64,000 bases of DNA from Pollutimonas nitritireducens (GTDB lineage Bacteria > Pseudomonadota > Gammaproteobacteria > Burkholderiales > Burkholderiaceae_B): assembly GCF_002849615.1 (NCBI RefSeq), contig NZ_PDNV01000002.1:248001-312000 (forward strand), written 5' to 3'. Below, piece by piece: positions 63,205-64,000 of the stretch (positions within the stretch are counted from its first letter, which is position 1; each line of letters opens with the position of its first letter). The notes beneath the pieces are model-generated. The model did not search any database, was not told where the DNA came from, and worked only from the letters and a program-made list of their open reading frames with translations. A program made the position numbers and the translations under genes.

Positions 63205-64000
63205 ATGGACTACCTACTTGCCGCCGTTGACCTCGGATCAAACAGTTTCCGTCTTTCAATCGGACGTGTTGTACAACAGGATGGCGCCGCCCAGATTTAC
63301 GCGATCGACCGGCTGAAAGAATCAGTCCGGCTCGCGGCAGGTCTCGATGACAACAACGTCATCAGTGAAGAAGCCATTGAACGGGCCATCACGGTGCTGC
63401 AACGCTTCGGAGAGCGCCTGGCCGGTTTCCACCCGAACCGGGTTCGCGCCGTGGCGACCAATACCTTTCGTGTCGCGAAGAACGTAGCTGAAATATTGCC
63501 GCGTGCCGAAGCGGCCCTGGGTTTTCCAATCGAAGTGATTGCCGGACAGGAAGAAGCCCGGCTCATTTTCTCGGGCATAGCGAACGAGCTTCCACCCTCG
63601 CCGAATCGCCGGCTCATGATAGATATTGGAGGTGGATCCACCGAGGTCATCATAGGAAAAGGCTTTCAGCCCATGCATATGTCCTCCCTTTTCATGGGAT
63701 GCGTGAGCTATACGCGCCAGTTTTTCTCCGACGGACGCATTACAGAGTCTAGAATGCAACAAGCCGAGCTTGCCGCAAGACGGGAGTTCGAAGCGATTTC
63801 GAAGCAGTATCGCAGGACCGGGTGGCAAGAGGCTTATGGGTCATCTGGAACCGCCAAGGGCTTGCTGGCAGTCCTTACCGAAGGAGGCATGTCAAAGAAA
63901 GGCATCACCCTGGAAGGAATGGAAAAGCTCAAAGCCAAGCTAGTCAAAGATGGCAAGGTGATCATGAGCGAGCTGCCTGGCCTCAAGCACGATCGCTCGT
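63205..64000 (+). CDS. ppx: Exopolyphosphatase/Ppx-GppA phosphatase, 3' end outside window
   Basis: Releases phosphate from polyphosphate ends (or converts pppGpp). ATG 63205 opens a frame that runs to the right edge, 265 codons seen. It has the ASKHA fold: phosphate-1 loop AAVDLGSNSFRLSIGRV, AVATNTFRVAKN, catalytic Glu in IAGQEEARLIF and phosphate-2 loop MIDIGGGSTEVIIGKG. Divergent from ppk, as often found. Confidence 0.95.
   Translation, partial: MDYLLAAVDLGSNSFRLSIGRVVQQDGAAQIYAIDRLKESVRLAAGLDDNNVISEEAIERAITVLQRFGERLAGFHPNRVRAVATNTFRVAKNVAEILPRAEAALGFPIEVIAGQEEARLIFSGIANELPPSPNRRLMIDIGGGSTEVIIGKGFQPMHMSSLFMGCVSYTRQFFSDGRITESRMQQAELAARREFEAISKQYRRTGWQEAYGSSGTAKGLLAVLTEGGMSKKGITLEGMEKLKAKLVKDGKVIMSELPGLKHDRS

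Overview
The window looks like a chromosome segment of a betaproteobacterium, most likely a member of the Alcaligenaceae (Pusillimonas, Candidimonas, Bordetella or Achromobacter type). This is inferred from several Bug-type periplasmic receptors, the ppx/ppk/pstSCAB neighbourhood, a fused indolepyruvate ferredoxin oxidoreductase-type enzyme and LTA-synthase-like and TerC-CBS genes of the kind seen in that family. No marker gene fixes the genus.

Region 1 (1-2.3 kb) holds the 3' part of a hybrid PAS histidine kinase and a degraded C-terminal fragment of a MocR-type PLP protein. Region 2 (2.3-26.7 kb) is an accessory catabolic island. One minus operon encodes an enolase-superfamily enzyme, an acyl-CoA carboxyltransferase and an ADP-forming acyl-CoA synthetase. 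Around it lie a CitE/citramalyl-CoA lyase-like protein, a TSUP exporter, two Bug receptors, two amidases, a minimal biotin carrier with biotin carboxylase, and a HTD2/MaoC-like hydratase. A second plus operon has a TauT/NitT-type ABC transporter, an alpha/beta hydrolase, a 68-residue unrecognised protein and a third amidase. A TrmB-type regulator and a complete TctCBA tripartite transporter follow. Together these suggest import of an amide-bearing or nitrogen-containing carboxylic acid, amide hydrolysis, CoA activation, biotin-dependent carboxylation, hydration and C-C cleavage. The substrate cannot be read from the sequence. A 9-bp motif, CAACCACTA, occurs in four intergenic spots of this island, two of them inside 19-bp sites sharing 17 positions, which points to one regulon.

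Region 3 (26.7-28.8 kb) is a scar. It has about 0.9 kb with no recognisable gene, a truncated IS3-family transposase, an intact tRNA-Arg(TCT) and a second tRNA-Arg cut off at its T loop. It probably marks one edge of the island.

Region 4 (28.9-64 kb) is more ordinary chromosome: outer-membrane phospholipase A, a LysR regulator divergent from a fused IorAB-like enzyme, a branched-chain amino-acid-type ABC transporter with fused permeases, an LTA-synthase-like transferase, a DJ-1/PfpI protein, TerC-CBS, tRNA-Pro with a strong terminator, and a small acyl-CoA ligase/GST/enoyl-CoA hydratase operon. It continues with a Lon-domain protein, MTA/SAH nucleosidase, CreA, a spermidine-synthase-like protein, a BCCT transporter, DoxX, a patatin and a subtilisin-like protease with a small I9-like partner. 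The end is phosphate metabolism: pstSCAB behind a clear Pho box, ppk, and divergent ppx cut by the window edge. No phoU is seen next to pstB.
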